DNA of 64,000 nt from the NCBI RefSeq assembly GCF_000009365.1, contig NC_008260.1, forward strand, positions 2,947,001 through 3,011,000, given 5' to 3'. The notes under the pieces are model-generated. The model saw nothing but the letters and a program-made list of their open reading frames with translations. It was not told the DNA's origin and did no database searches. Positions 36,846 through 44,953 of this stretch are shown one piece after another. This stretch comes from Alcanivorax borkumensis SK2 (GTDB taxonomy: Bacteria > Pseudomonadota > Gammaproteobacteria > Pseudomonadales > Alcanivoracaceae). Positions within the stretch are counted from its first letter, which is position 1. Every line of letters starts with the position of its first letter. The position numbers and the translations under genes are program-made.

Positions 36846-37267
36846 ACCGATCATTACTGACGGCATTCTTCAGCGGCCTGATTTTTGGCGCCGGGCTGCT
36901 GCTGGCCGGCATGGCGAACCCGGCCAAAGTGCTGGCCTTTCTGGATTTGACCGGCGCCTGGGATCCGTCCTTGGCCTTGGTGATGGGTGGCGCAGTGGTC
37001 GTCGCCGCCGTTGGTTTCGCCGCCGCCCGTGGCCGCCAACACGCCTGGAGCGGTGAGGCTATGGAAATACCCACCCGTCGTGACTTGGATGCTCGCCTAA
37101 TTCTTGGCGCGCTGGGGTTCGGCATCGGTTGGGGGCTAGCCGGCTTCTGCCCGGGGCCCGCGTTGGTGGCTCTGGGCACCGGCAGCCTAAAAGGTATCGT
37201 TTTCGTGGCGGCCATGATTGCCGGGATGGGCATTTTTGAGATACTGGAAAAACGCAAACGCGCGTAA
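36842..37267 (+). CDS. YeeE/YedE family sulfur-transport protein, second half
   Basis: A 141-residue membrane protein with four hydrophobic segments, starting at a GTG (36842) that overlaps the previous stop as GTGA. Signatures are FSGLIFGAGLLLAGMANPAKV and the cysteine motif LAGFCPGPALVALGTGS. It pairs with 36405-36845. A longer ORF from 36734 is an out-of-frame artefact inside the partner gene. No persulfide dioxygenase or sulfide:quinone reductase gene follows, unlike the classic bigR operon. Confidence 0.88.
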   Translation: MNRSLLTAFFSGLIFGAGLLLAGMANPAKVLAFLDLTGAWDPSLALVMGGAVVVAAVGFAAARGRQHAWSGEAMEIPTRRDLDARLILGALGFGIGWGLAGFCPGPALVALGTGSLKGIVFVAAMIAGMGIFEILEKRKRA

Positions 37268-37401
37268 AGGCAGCGACAAGCCACGTATTTGGCCTTCAAA
37301 CTCTGCAAAACCCTACCCGCCCACACCTTTCAAAGCGTAGGCGGCAAACTTACCGTATGTTCATGACTGGGTTGCGCTGTAGCGTGTGGCTAGCCCATTT
37401 T

Positions 37402-37878
37402 CTACAGAAGCGCTTCAATATCCTTTTGAATTGCTTCCGGCTTGTCAGTAGGGGCGTAACGCTTCACCACCTTGCCGTCCTTGTTTACTAGGAACTTAGT
37501 GAAGTTCCACTTGATACCCTTGCTACCCAATACGCCCGGAGCTTCCTTTTTCAGAAAATCATACAACGGGTGAGCATCGCCCCCATTCACATCCACCTTA
37601 TCGAACATGGTGAAGCTGACACCGTAATTCTTTTCACAAAAGGCACCAATTTCATCCGCCGCCCCTGGTTCCTGTTTACCAAACTGGTTACAGGGGAATC
37701 CGAGAACCTCCAGCCCTTTTGGTTGCAACGTTTTATACAGCGCCTCCAGCCCTTTGTACTGAGGCGTAAAACCACACTTGCTGGCCGTATTGACGATCAG
37801 CAGCACCTTGCCTTGAAAATCGGCCAGGGACTTTTCTTCACCACTCAGGGTAATGGCGCTGTAATCATAGATCCCCAT
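37402..37878 (-). CDS. Glutathione peroxidase (thiol peroxidase type)
   Basis: A 158-residue enzyme of the GPx family that reduces peroxides. The peroxidatic residue is cysteine in NTASKCGFTPQY; the conserved GFPCNQFGKQEPG holds the glutamine and resolving-type cysteine, and the catalytic tryptophan-asparagine is in IKWNFTKFLV. With cysteine in place of selenocysteine and this length, thioredoxin may be the real donor. I start at MGIYDYSA (37878); the upstream extension is rejected. Confidence 0.92.
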   Translation of the reverse strand: MGIYDYSAITLSGEEKSLADFQGKVLLIVNTASKCGFTPQYKGLEALYKTLQPKGLEVLGFPCNQFGKQEPGAADEIGAFCEKNYGVSFTMFDKVDVNGGDAHPLYDFLKKEAPGVLGSKGIKWNFTKFLVNKDGKVVKRYAPTDKPEAIQKDIEALL

Positions 37879-38024
37879 GTTCTCTCCCGAACAATTAAAA
37901 CCCAAACGTGAATAACCAGAATGCCTGAATAGAAAAGCCGATAGCAGGCAAGTTGCGCCTAACAATACTGCAAGCCACTATCGGCTGCGAGGCCACAATC
38001 GCTGGATTGTGCGCCACCCATGGG

Positions 38025-38699
38025 TTATTCGCTGTACAATTGGTTAATCACCGCCTCCGCCACCACATGGCTGGACTGCGGATTCTGACCGGTGACCAGT
38101 TTGCCATCGGTAACCGCATGGGCAGCAAAATCATCCGCCAAATCCAACTGGGCGCCCAGGTCTTCAAGGCGAGACGCCAACAGAAACGGCATTACCTCAT
38201 CGAGGCCCACCTCCCGCTCTTCACTGTTCGTGAAACAGGCCACCGTTTTATTCTGCACCAGAGGGGCGCCCTGCTCGTCGCGCAGCCCCACCAACGCGGC
38301 CGGGCCGTGGCAAACCGCGCCCAGCAAACCGCCCTGAGCCCAAGTGCGCTCCATGACGGCCGCAACCAAGGGGTTATCCGGCATATCGAACATGGCGCCG
38401 TGTCCGCCAGGCACAAAGACACCGGCAAAATGGTCTTCCCACACCATCTCCAGTTCACGGGTGTTTTGCAAAACATCCACCGCCTCAGCCCACGCTTCCT
38501 TCTTACTATCATCGGGGGCTGAGTTCGGGTCCACAGGAATTCTCCCGCCTTTCGGGCTGGCCACCACCACCGGGATTTTGTTTTCTTTGAATAACAAATA
38601 AGGCACTGCGAATTCTTCCAGCCACAGGCCCGTCGGCTGATTTTCGCCCATCTCTGATGCGCTGGTAACGAGCATTAATAACGGTTTGTCCAAATTCAT
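38025..38699 (-). CDS. DJ-1/PfpI family protein, Hsp31-like
   Basis: A 224-residue protein of the class I glutamine amidotransferase-like fold. The nucleophile elbow is GAVCHGPAALVG (cysteine), preceded by the glycine-rich GVFVPGGHGAMFDMPDNP and followed by a histidine-glutamate region. ASEMGENQPTGLWLEEFAVPY is typical of the Hsp31/HchA-like branch, whose members act as glyoxalase III or protein deglycase/chaperone. Function is not settled from sequence. It starts at MNLDKPLL (38699). Confidence 0.87.
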   Translation of the reverse strand: MNLDKPLLMLVTSASEMGENQPTGLWLEEFAVPYLLFKENKIPVVVASPKGGRIPVDPNSAPDDSKKEAWAEAVDVLQNTRELEMVWEDHFAGVFVPGGHGAMFDMPDNPLVAAVMERTWAQGGLLGAVCHGPAALVGLRDEQGAPLVQNKTVACFTNSEEREVGLDEVMPFLLASRLEDLGAQLDLADDFAAHAVTDGKLVTGQNPQSSHVVAEAVINQLYSE

Positions 38700-38837
38700 G
38701 CGTCCTCCTGTCGGTGGCCACTCTCGGCTTGCGTACACCGTGTTGTGCATAACAACACCGACCGTGGCAACATGCTGTGAAGTAACCGTGGGCTTTTACC
38801 CTGCCCGACTCAAGGCACCTTGAAGGTTTTTTACGAT

Positions 38838-40190
38838 ATGGATTGGCATCAACTGCTGAACAAGGCTCGCCTGGGTGGCCGCACCGCCAAAGATGAAAGT
38901 GGCCGCACCGCCTTTCTTCGTGACCATGATAAAATCATTTTTTCCGGCGCCTTTCGACGCCTAGCCCGCAAGACTCAAGTTCATCCACTGGCCACCAATG
39001 ACCACGTTCACAATCGCCTGACCCACTCATTAGAAGTATCTTGTGTAGGCCGCACCTTGGGCATTCGTGTGGGCGAGCGCCTGCAAGAAAGAGATCTGTT
39101 ACCCGGTACCGTCAGCGCCACCGATTTGGGCGATATCGTGCAGTCTGCCTGCTTGGCCCATGACATCGGCAACCCACCTTTTGGCCACACCGGTGAGCGG
39201 GCTATTCGCGCTTGGTTCCAGGAACGGGGGCAACGCTTTCTGGATATGCTGCCCGCCCACCAGCAAACTGACCTGACCTTTTTTGAAGGTAATGCGCAGG
39301 GCTTTCGCATCATCACCAAAAGCGAGTACCACCAGTACGATGGCGGCATGCGGCTCACCTATGCAACGCTGGCAACCTTCCTCAAATACCCCTGGCTATC
39401 CGCCGATGCCGGCAACGCCAGCAGCAAGCTGCGCAAATACAGCACTTTTGTGTCGGAAACCGAGGCTTTCCATGAAGTAGCCCACGCCACCGGCCTGCAG
39501 CAACACAGCCCCGGTCGCTTCTGCCGCCATCCGCTGGCGTACTTAATGGAAGCTGCTGATGATTTTTGCTATGCCATTATTGACCTGGAAGATGGCCTGG
39601 AAATGGATCTGCTGCACTGGGATGAAGTGTACGCCTTGCTGCAACCTGCCCTGCCGGATAGCGAAGAAGTACGTGAACTGATTCATTCGGATATACGCGA
39701 TGGCCGCAAAGCCGCCCTACTGCGAGGCAAAATCATCGAACGGTTTATCGAAGCCGGTGTGGAAGCCTTTGTGGCCAACCACGAACGATTATTACAGGGA
39801 CGCATGGAAGGCGACCTGATCAGCCACTGCGAACCCGCCGTGCGCGATGTAGTGGAAAATGCCAAGCAACTTTCTCGCTCAAAAGTGTTCGAGCACCCCC
39901 GCAAAATCGAGCTGGAAATCGGTGCTTTTGAAGTGATGGGCGCATTGCTGGACGGCTTGATTGAAGCCGCCGTATCCCACGCCTGCAATAGCACAAAAAA
40001 TTATCGCCACGAGCGCATCATTGATTTGATTGGTCGGCACAGCTTCCCTGCAAATCTAGAGCAACTGCCGGAACAGGAAAGAATTTACCAGTGCATCATG
40101 CGGGCGCTGGATTTTCTTGCGGGAATGACCGACAACTATGCCACTTATTTGGCCAAACAGTTCTCGGGAATGGCGGAGACACGGTACTAA
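38838..40190 (+). CDS. dgt: Deoxynucleoside triphosphate triphosphohydrolase
   Basis: A 450-residue HD-domain enzyme that hydrolyses dNTPs (dGTP in E. coli) to nucleoside and triphosphate. Metal-binding histidines and aspartates are in HNRLTHSLEVSCVGR and CLAHDIGNPPFGHTGERAI; the VSETEAFHEVA and DDFCYAIIDLEDG segments complete the site. It resembles the shorter dGTPase-like group. I use ATG 38838 (GAAGG about 11 bases upstream); an in-frame TTG at 38820 is the alternative start. Confidence 0.9.
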   Translation: MDWHQLLNKARLGGRTAKDESGRTAFLRDHDKIIFSGAFRRLARKTQVHPLATNDHVHNRLTHSLEVSCVGRTLGIRVGERLQERDLLPGTVSATDLGDIVQSACLAHDIGNPPFGHTGERAIRAWFQERGQRFLDMLPAHQQTDLTFFEGNAQGFRIITKSEYHQYDGGMRLTYATLATFLKYPWLSADAGNASSKLRKYSTFVSETEAFHEVAHATGLQQHSPGRFCRHPLAYLMEAADDFCYAIIDLEDGLEMDLLHWDEVYALLQPALPDSEEVRELIHSDIRDGRKAALLRGKIIERFIEAGVEAFVANHERLLQGRMEGDLISHCEPAVRDVVENAKQLSRSKVFEHPRKIELEIGAFEVMGALLDGLIEAAVSHACNSTKNYRHERIIDLIGRHSFPANLEQLPEQERIYQCIMRALDFLAGMTDNYATYLAKQFSGMAETRY

Positions 40191-40233
40191 TCCCGAACGA
40201 CATACATTCCGGCACCTGACCTGGCCGGCCACT

Positions 40234-40265
40234 AAAAACGCCCGAGCCATTAACGGATCGGGCGT
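40234..40265 (-). terminator. Terminator of the degenerate secreted-protein gene
   Basis: ACGCCCGA (40238-40245) pairs with TCGGGCGT (40258-40265) over 12 bases. On the minus strand the stem is followed by TTTTTAGT. It also lies downstream of dgt but has no T-run on that side. Confidence 0.75.
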
Positions 40266-40283
40266 GCATTTCATCCCTTTTCA

Positions 40284-40937
40284 TTATGGCTGTGAGGCAA
40301 TTTTTACACCCACTGCGACAAAAGTATCCAGACCAGACGTGCCCCCCTTCATCAAGCTTGCTACCACCACCCATTATAATTTCGCCATCAGCAGCAGGTT
40401 TGAAGGTATCAGAACTACCGTCCGACCATGTCACATTCACATTCTGACCGCTTACCGACCAGCTACCGGTATCAACCTCGTTATTATCTTGCCAGGTATC
40501 AACGTAATGCTCACAGTTGAAACCATTTTCATCGCAGTTAGTATTTTGATCCAGGCTAATAAAACGTCCGCGCTCATTAAAGACCTCCTCGAGAGAGCCA
40601 TCAGCATTGAAGGTAAAAAACGTAGCACCAGCGTAATGTTCCAGGTTAGCTCCACCTCCTTGATCCAGTTCGATGATTCCACCAGAGAAAAAAAGCTGGT
40701 AGGTTGAACCGCTAATAATATCGCTTAGATCGACCGCTTCACCACTGGCCGCCTCTAATGCAGAAACACGTTCATTATTGTCGTTGATAGTACTGATCAG
40801 CGCCTGGAAGTTGGCATCCACACCGGCAGCAGTAGCCGCTTGCCCAGATTCGGGTGCGGTATAACCTGTCACTTCACTCGCTATTGCGGTGGCACTCATC
40901 ACAGTTGCGGCGAGGCCCGTCAGGATTACTTTTTCAT
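40284..40937 (-). pseudogene. Frameshifted paralogue of the 42168-42866 secreted protein
   Basis: About 217 codons homologous to the intact gene at 42168-42866: same signal region, same VTGYTAPESGQAATAAGVDAN block, same FNCEHxVxxxxD block. Two single-base indels break it. The start reads ATG with five A and then hits TAA (M-K-K-stop), where the intact copy has six A. Near the 3' end a run of six C on the plus strand (40342-40347) is one too long; removing one restores a C-terminus ending TFVAVGVKIASQP, aligned with the intact SLAIGVRTSEPAE. An internal ATG could still give a protein without a signal peptide and with a wrong tail. Confidence 0.85.
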
Positions 40938-40977
40938 CTCTTTTATCCTCTAAGGTTATTTCCTTTAACCAATCGCC

Positions 40978-41180
40978 TCACTGCCAGTTGGCTTCATCCC
41001 AGTTAAATTGATTCCAGACTGCATCTGGCGTTACACCTGTGCATGAAGACGCATTGGCATCCGGATTACAGGGGTCAGCATCATCCGGGTCTGCGATATT
41101 GGCACCGTATCCATCGCCGTCAGCATCCTCGCTTTCGGTAGCATCGTCAGGGAAGGCATCGGCACCATCCTCAACACCAT
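40978..41180 (-). pseudogene. 3' fragment of a TSP3-repeat lipoprotein gene
   Basis: The minus strand encodes the last 67 or so residues of a paralogue of the 42907-44757 lipoprotein: a truncated calcium-binding repeat (GVEDGADAFPDDATESEDAD), DGDGYGANIADPDDADPCNP and the same terminal WNQFNWDEANWQ. It keeps the same stop and the same 40-bp spacing to the secreted-protein copy as the intact operon. Homology stops abruptly at about 41180, where sequence of a different gene on the plus strand begins; the 5' nine-tenths are missing. Confidence 0.85.
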
Positions 41181-41182
41181 TA

Positions 41183-41395
41183 GCAACAATGCTGCTTGGA
41201 ACGACTAAACACTATAGTGATTTATCGCTGGCAGCACCTCAAAACATTGTTTGTGCTTTTTTATATGCCACCTATTTTTGCGGCTTACTGACCATTGAGC
41301 AACAACAAGGGCAGCAACTTCAACGAAGAGAAAAAACTTTACCCTCTTCATCAAGTAACGTTTTTTCTACTTTAAAAAAGTGGCTCGGGATTTAA
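41183..41395 (+). pseudogene. C-terminal remnant of a GTPase companion gene
   Basis: From the junction at about 41181, about 70 codons run open to a TAA six bases before the GTPase ATG. They encode APQNIVCAFLYATYFCGLLT, then a Gln-rich linker and a basic tail ending STLKKWLGI. The hydrophobic part resembles the last helix of a winged-helix or DUF4388-type domain that often precedes such GTPases; this is inference. No start codon with a ribosome site is seen, so it is taken as a 5'-truncated gene. Confidence 0.45.
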
Positions 41396-41401
41396 GAAAC
41401 A

Positions 41402-41967
41402 ATGATCAACTACAATAAGCTGCTTTTTGCAGGACCATTCGGCGCAGGAAAAACTACGGCAATACGCGCGATCTCCAATTCAGCGCCTATTTCCACCGGA
41501 ACGCCTATTTCCACAGGCCCTGAAGGAGAAAAAACCACCACGACAGTGGCAATGGATTACAGCTTCATCAATATGGAAGGCACTACCGTACATGTGTATG
41601 GCATGCCCGGACAGGATCGCCTTGCGTTCATGCGAGGGATCCTTATGGAAGGGGCCATTGGCGCCATCCTATTGCTCGATGCAGCTCAGCCTTCTCTCAA
41701 CGATGATCTGCAAAGCTGGCTGAAATCTTTGGCGGCTTTATCTCCAGGGCCCCCTATCGTCATTGGGTTACCAAAACCGAACTTGCACCCCCCTCCTTCT
41801 CTCTGAACAGCCTTAGGCAACTGGTCAGTACGGTTTCCGTTACCAGCCCGGTTCTTTCCATAGATGCCCGCGAGAAAGAAGATACACAACAGTTAATCCG
41901 AATGATTTTGGTGCTTAGTGAAACTGAATTTGAAGCCGGTATAGAGAAGACTCTGGGCTATATTTAA
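41402..41967 (+). pseudogene. Small Ras-like GTPase (MglA/Sar1-like), frameshifted
   Basis: The first 120 or so residues contain a P-loop GPFGAGKTTAIRAIS, a TTTTVAMDY switch I region and the switch II YGMPGQDRLAFMRGIL, followed by AIGAILLLDAAQPS. This is the bacterial small GTPase family found with polarity and signalling operons. At 41765-41767 the frame changes: GGG reads IGLPKP and stops at 41806, whereas one more G restores IGVTKTEL (the G4 TKxD-like motif) and 65 further residues to the TAA at 41965. The gene is thus broken by one homopolymer deletion. It is flanked by the two lipoprotein-module copies. Confidence 0.82.
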
Positions 41968-42072
41968 ACAACGGCTTGCTGCGTAGCCGGCTAAAGCGCC
42001 TCTGAAAAATACCTTGCGTGCTCGGTTTTCAGGCTGATTCGCGATCTATCTCATCCAAAGCCTGACAGACAC

Positions 42073-42108
42073 AAATAAACCCAACCTCAGATGAGATTGG
42101 GTTTATTT
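42073..42108. terminator. Bidirectional terminator
   Basis: AAATAAACCCAA (42073-42084) pairs with TTGGGTTTATTT (42097-42108), and an inner CTC/GAG extends the stem. It separates the GTPase remnant (plus) from the secreted-protein gene (minus). Confidence 0.8.
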
Positions 42109-42167
42109 AATTGCCAACAGAGGGGCAACAGTGCCCATAGGCGCCCTTTCGAGTTTCTCATATCAGC

Positions 42168-42866
42168 TTACTCTGCAGGTTCGCTTGTCCTTACGCCTAT
42201 AGCCAGCGAGTGGTCATAATCATCGTTGGTGCCAAACTGGTCTGATTCAATCTCAAAGCTCGCACTGGATAACACCAGAATTTCACCATCCAGCGCGACA
42301 ATAAACTCTTCGACGCCATCTTCCTCCGGGAAGGTGACAGACAGGATGTTGCCATCCAGTTCCCAGCTACCGCCGGTAAACGTCTCCGGCCCATCGGTAA
42401 AGTCTTCTACCCTGTGTTCACAATTGAAATTACCGGGCTCACTTTCGGTACACTCTTTATTTTCAAAATCAATTTCGCGACCGCTTTCCTGGTACAGTTC
42501 GGTCAGGGTTCCATCCGTCTCGAACGTAAGCACACTACGCCCGCCGAAGCCTTCCAGGTAAGCGCTTTTATAGGGGCTCAAAGCATCTGCATAGGTTCCT
42601 ATCACGGCGCCCATATAGGAAATGGTGTACGTCGCACCGCTGATTTTTTCCCGCAAGGAAGACGGTGTTCCCGCCGCATCTTCCAAAGCAACGATACGAT
42701 CATTGTTATCGTTGATAGCAGTAATCAGCGCCTGGAAGTTGGCATCCACACCGGCAGCAGTAGCCGCTTGCCCGGATTCAGGTGCGGTATAACCTGTCAC
42801 GTCACTCGCTATTGCGCTGGCACTCATCACAGTTGCGGCGAGGCCTGTCAGGATTACTTTTTTCAT
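42168..42866 (-). CDS. Secreted protein paired with the TSP3-repeat lipoprotein, unknown function
   Basis: A 232-residue protein with signal peptide MKKVILTGLAATVMSASAIA. The mature N-terminus has VDANFQALITAINDNNDRI, a helix of the type often seen before the functional domain of secreted or fibre-like proteins. The remaining 170 residues are beta-rich and acidic, with one conserved cysteine pair region (ECTESEPGNFNCEHRVEDF). No enzyme motif. It starts 40 bp after the lipoprotein gene ends and has a degenerate paralogue at 40284-40937. Predicted periplasmic or extracellular. Confidence 0.75.
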   Translation of the reverse strand: MKKVILTGLAATVMSASAIASDVTGYTAPESGQAATAAGVDANFQALITAINDNNDRIVALEDAAGTPSSLREKISGATYTISYMGAVIGTYADALSPYKSAYLEGFGGRSVLTFETDGTLTELYQESGREIDFENKECTESEPGNFNCEHRVEDFTDGPETFTGGSWELDGNILSVTFPEEDGVEEFIVALDGEILVLSSASFEIESDQFGTNDDYDHSLAIGVRTSEPAE

Positions 42867-42906
42867 CTCTTTTACCCTCTAAGGTTATTTCCTTTAACCA
42901 ATGGCC

Positions 42907-44757
42907 TCACTGCCAGTTGGCTTCATCCCAGTCAAATTCATTCCAGACTGCACCTGGCGTTTCAGTTGTGCAGGAAGGCGCATTGGTATCCGGATTACAG
43001 GGATCAGCATCATCCGGGTCTGCGGTATTGGCGCCGTATCCATCGCCGTCCGCATCCTCGCTTTCGGTAGCATCGTCAGGGAAGGCATCTTCGTTATCGC
43101 CTACACCATCGTTATCGCGGTCAGCACTTTCATTGGCGTTACCGGGGAAGGCATCCGCATTGTCCCCCACGCCATCGCCGTCGCTGTCCAGAGCTTCGGT
43201 GGGGTCATTCGGGAAAGCGTCTGCGTTGTCACCAACCCCATCAGAATCACTGTCCATCGTTTCGGAAGCATCACTGGGGAAGGCGTCACTGTTATCGCCG
43301 ACACCGTCATTATCCGCGTCACTCGTTTCAGACGGATCTTCAGGGAAGACATCGCCATTATCCCCTACGCCGTCTTCATCCCTATCCACGGTTTCGTCTG
43401 GATCGTTGGGGAAAACATCAGCGTTGTCGCCGACGCCGTCACCATCCGTGTCTGTAGTCTCGGCTGGGTCTTGCGGAAAGACATCGCCATTATCCCCAAC
43501 ACCATCTTCGTCACTGTCGATAGTTTCGGCTGGGTCTTCAGGGAACTTATCCGTGTTATCCCCTACGCCGTCTTCATCGGTATCGGTTGTTTCAGAAGAG
43601 TCGTCAGGGAAGGCATCGGTGCCATCCTCAACACCATCTTCATCGCGGTCCGGGTCGTAGGGCGCGGTGTCCTGTTCGTTCAACAGGCCATCACCATCGA
43701 TATCGGCATCGCTAGTATCCGGCGTGCCATCTAGGTCGATGTCACTTTCCACTTCCGCCGGTTCAACAACTGGGGAGGTGTTCTCTGCCGTGGAGGTATC
43801 GGTGTCGACCCCTGTATCTTGCGTTTCACCAGCCACCACTGACGCAACTTGAGATACCGTTTTGGTAGAACCGGGAATAGTTAAGGAGGAAGGGTTCTGA
43901 GTTACTTCCGCGACAACGTCCGCAATGTTGGCGAAAGAGGCAATGGCAGCCTCGCCACTCTTGCCATCAACCTGACCATCATTCAGGTCTTCAGACAATG
44001 CGTTGAACATGGAGTCCGCCGTTTCGGTGCTACCGGGGTCCGCCAACTTTGCTGTTTTGGCCATATCCGCCATCAGCGCGGCGACCGCTTCCACCGCCGT
44101 TCTCAGCTTGACCACCTGCGCCTGATCGTCCTGATCACTAGTGATCAGCGGCGGGGAAGAGAGCAAATCAACGCTATTATCCAGAAGCCCGAAACCGAAC
44201 TGGCTACGCACCTTGTTCTTGGCCAGTTTCAAGGCGGCAGTCCACTCTGCGGCGGTAACGGTTCCATCGGTATCACCAATAAAGCCATTGGTGTTGCTGT
44301 CCGCATTACTCAGCGCCATGTTCACCACCAAGGTACTTAGTGGCGTTGGGTAATTGGTCTCACCGGCAGCAACGGCCTCTGCCGAGGTGACAGAAAGCAA
44401 TCGCGTGATGACCGGCGCCTGGCCCGTAGTGAGATCCAACGTATCGGCATCCGCCTGCACTTCTACGAGCACCTCTCCGCTTGTTCCATCAGGGATGCTG
44501 ACCCCTGAAAATGCGGCTTCCCTGTCAGTACTGCCGGTGTCCAGTTGCTCGCCAAGCCCGCCAGCAGCATTGAAATCCAGTTGATAGAGCGTCACCGCAG
44601 CGTTCGCCAACGGGCCCTTGACCGCACTGCCTTTGACCGCACTACCTGATTTATCGGCACCTGTAGAAGGGCTGTCACTCCCGCTACTTCCATCTCCGCC
44701 GCACCCGGCAATGGCTACCGCCACTGCCAAACTGGCAACTCTGAATGTTCCCTTCAT
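42907..44757 (-). CDS. Calcium-binding TSP type-3 repeat lipoprotein
   Basis: A 616-residue exported protein with lipobox AVAIAGC and a Gly/Ser-rich linker. Residues about 40-150 resemble a carboxypeptidase-regulatory-like beta domain (VKGPLANAAVTLYQLDF). A helical middle part follows. Residues about 340-575 contain nine 22-residue repeats of the form DGVGDNxDxFPxDPxETxDxD, i.e. thrombospondin type-3 Ca2+-binding motifs. The end has a Cys pair (DPCNPDTNAPSC) and a tryptophan-rich tail WNEFDWDEANWQ. Probably a surface- or outer-membrane-anchored calcium-stabilised stalk; function unknown. First gene of an operon with 42168-42866. Confidence 0.85.
   Translation of the reverse strand: MKGTFRVASLAVAVAIAGCGGDGSSGSDSPSTGADKSGSAVKGSAVKGPLANAAVTLYQLDFNAAGGLGEQLDTGSTDREAAFSGVSIPDGTSGEVLVEVQADADTLDLTTGQAPVITRLLSVTSAEAVAAGETNYPTPLSTLVVNMALSNADSNTNGFIGDTDGTVTAAEWTAALKLAKNKVRSQFGFGLLDNSVDLLSSPPLITSDQDDQAQVVKLRTAVEAVAALMADMAKTAKLADPGSTETADSMFNALSEDLNDGQVDGKSGEAAIASFANIADVVAEVTQNPSSLTIPGSTKTVSQVASVVAGETQDTGVDTDTSTAENTSPVVEPAEVESDIDLDGTPDTSDADIDGDGLLNEQDTAPYDPDRDEDGVEDGTDAFPDDSSETTDTDEDGVGDNTDKFPEDPAETIDSDEDGVGDNGDVFPQDPAETTDTDGDGVGDNADVFPNDPDETVDRDEDGVGDNGDVFPEDPSETSDADNDGVGDNSDAFPSDASETMDSDSDGVGDNADAFPNDPTEALDSDGDGVGDNADAFPGNANESADRDNDGVGDNEDAFPDDATESEDADGDGYGANTADPDDADPCNPDTNAPSCTTETPGAVWNEFDWDEANWQ
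43047..43643 (-). repeat. Nine 66-bp tandem coding repeats (TSP3)
   Basis: Within the lipoprotein gene, about nine diverged 66-bp units encode 22-residue calcium-binding repeats. Units differ by several bases, so they are old. The first and last units most resemble the truncated unit in the 40978-41180 fragment. Unit limits are approximate. Confidence 0.8.
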
Positions 44758-44782
44758 GTGTGATGTCTCCGATCACCCCAGT

Positions 44783-44799
44783 TTTGGTATAGCACCAAA
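44783..44799 (-). promoter_or_regulatory. Palindrome upstream of the TSP3 lipoprotein gene
   Basis: TTTGGT (44783-44788), ATAGC, ACCAAA (44794-44799) lies 26-42 bp before the lipoprotein start, a likely operator or promoter-proximal hairpin. A second shared motif (44825-44841) lies farther upstream. Confidence 0.4.
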
Positions 44800-44953
44800 C
44801 TAAACCTGAGCAACAAGAGCGCACATCACCCATTTAAGGTATAAAACAAAAAAACCTTACAGAACCCCCAATAACACCACCCAACAAAAGCGCTTTAGAA
44901 TACAGATCCAGACCCCCTATGGGCGCGCTTAGCCGAGTTTCAATAACTCTCGC

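Noticed and set aside
41039..41182. N-terminal half of the 118-codon plus-strand ORF before the GTPase
   Set aside because: It is antisense to the truncated TSP3 fragment; only the part after the 41181 junction could be real.
43047..43643. Regular 66-bp repeats as a CRISPR-like array
   Set aside because: The units are diverged, have no unique spacers and stay in frame encoding TSP3 calcium-binding repeats.
42782..43734. Long plus-strand ORFs (292 and 277 codons) over the TSP3 repeats
   Set aside because: They are antisense shadows of the repeat composition; the minus-strand frame has signal peptide, lipobox and known repeats.
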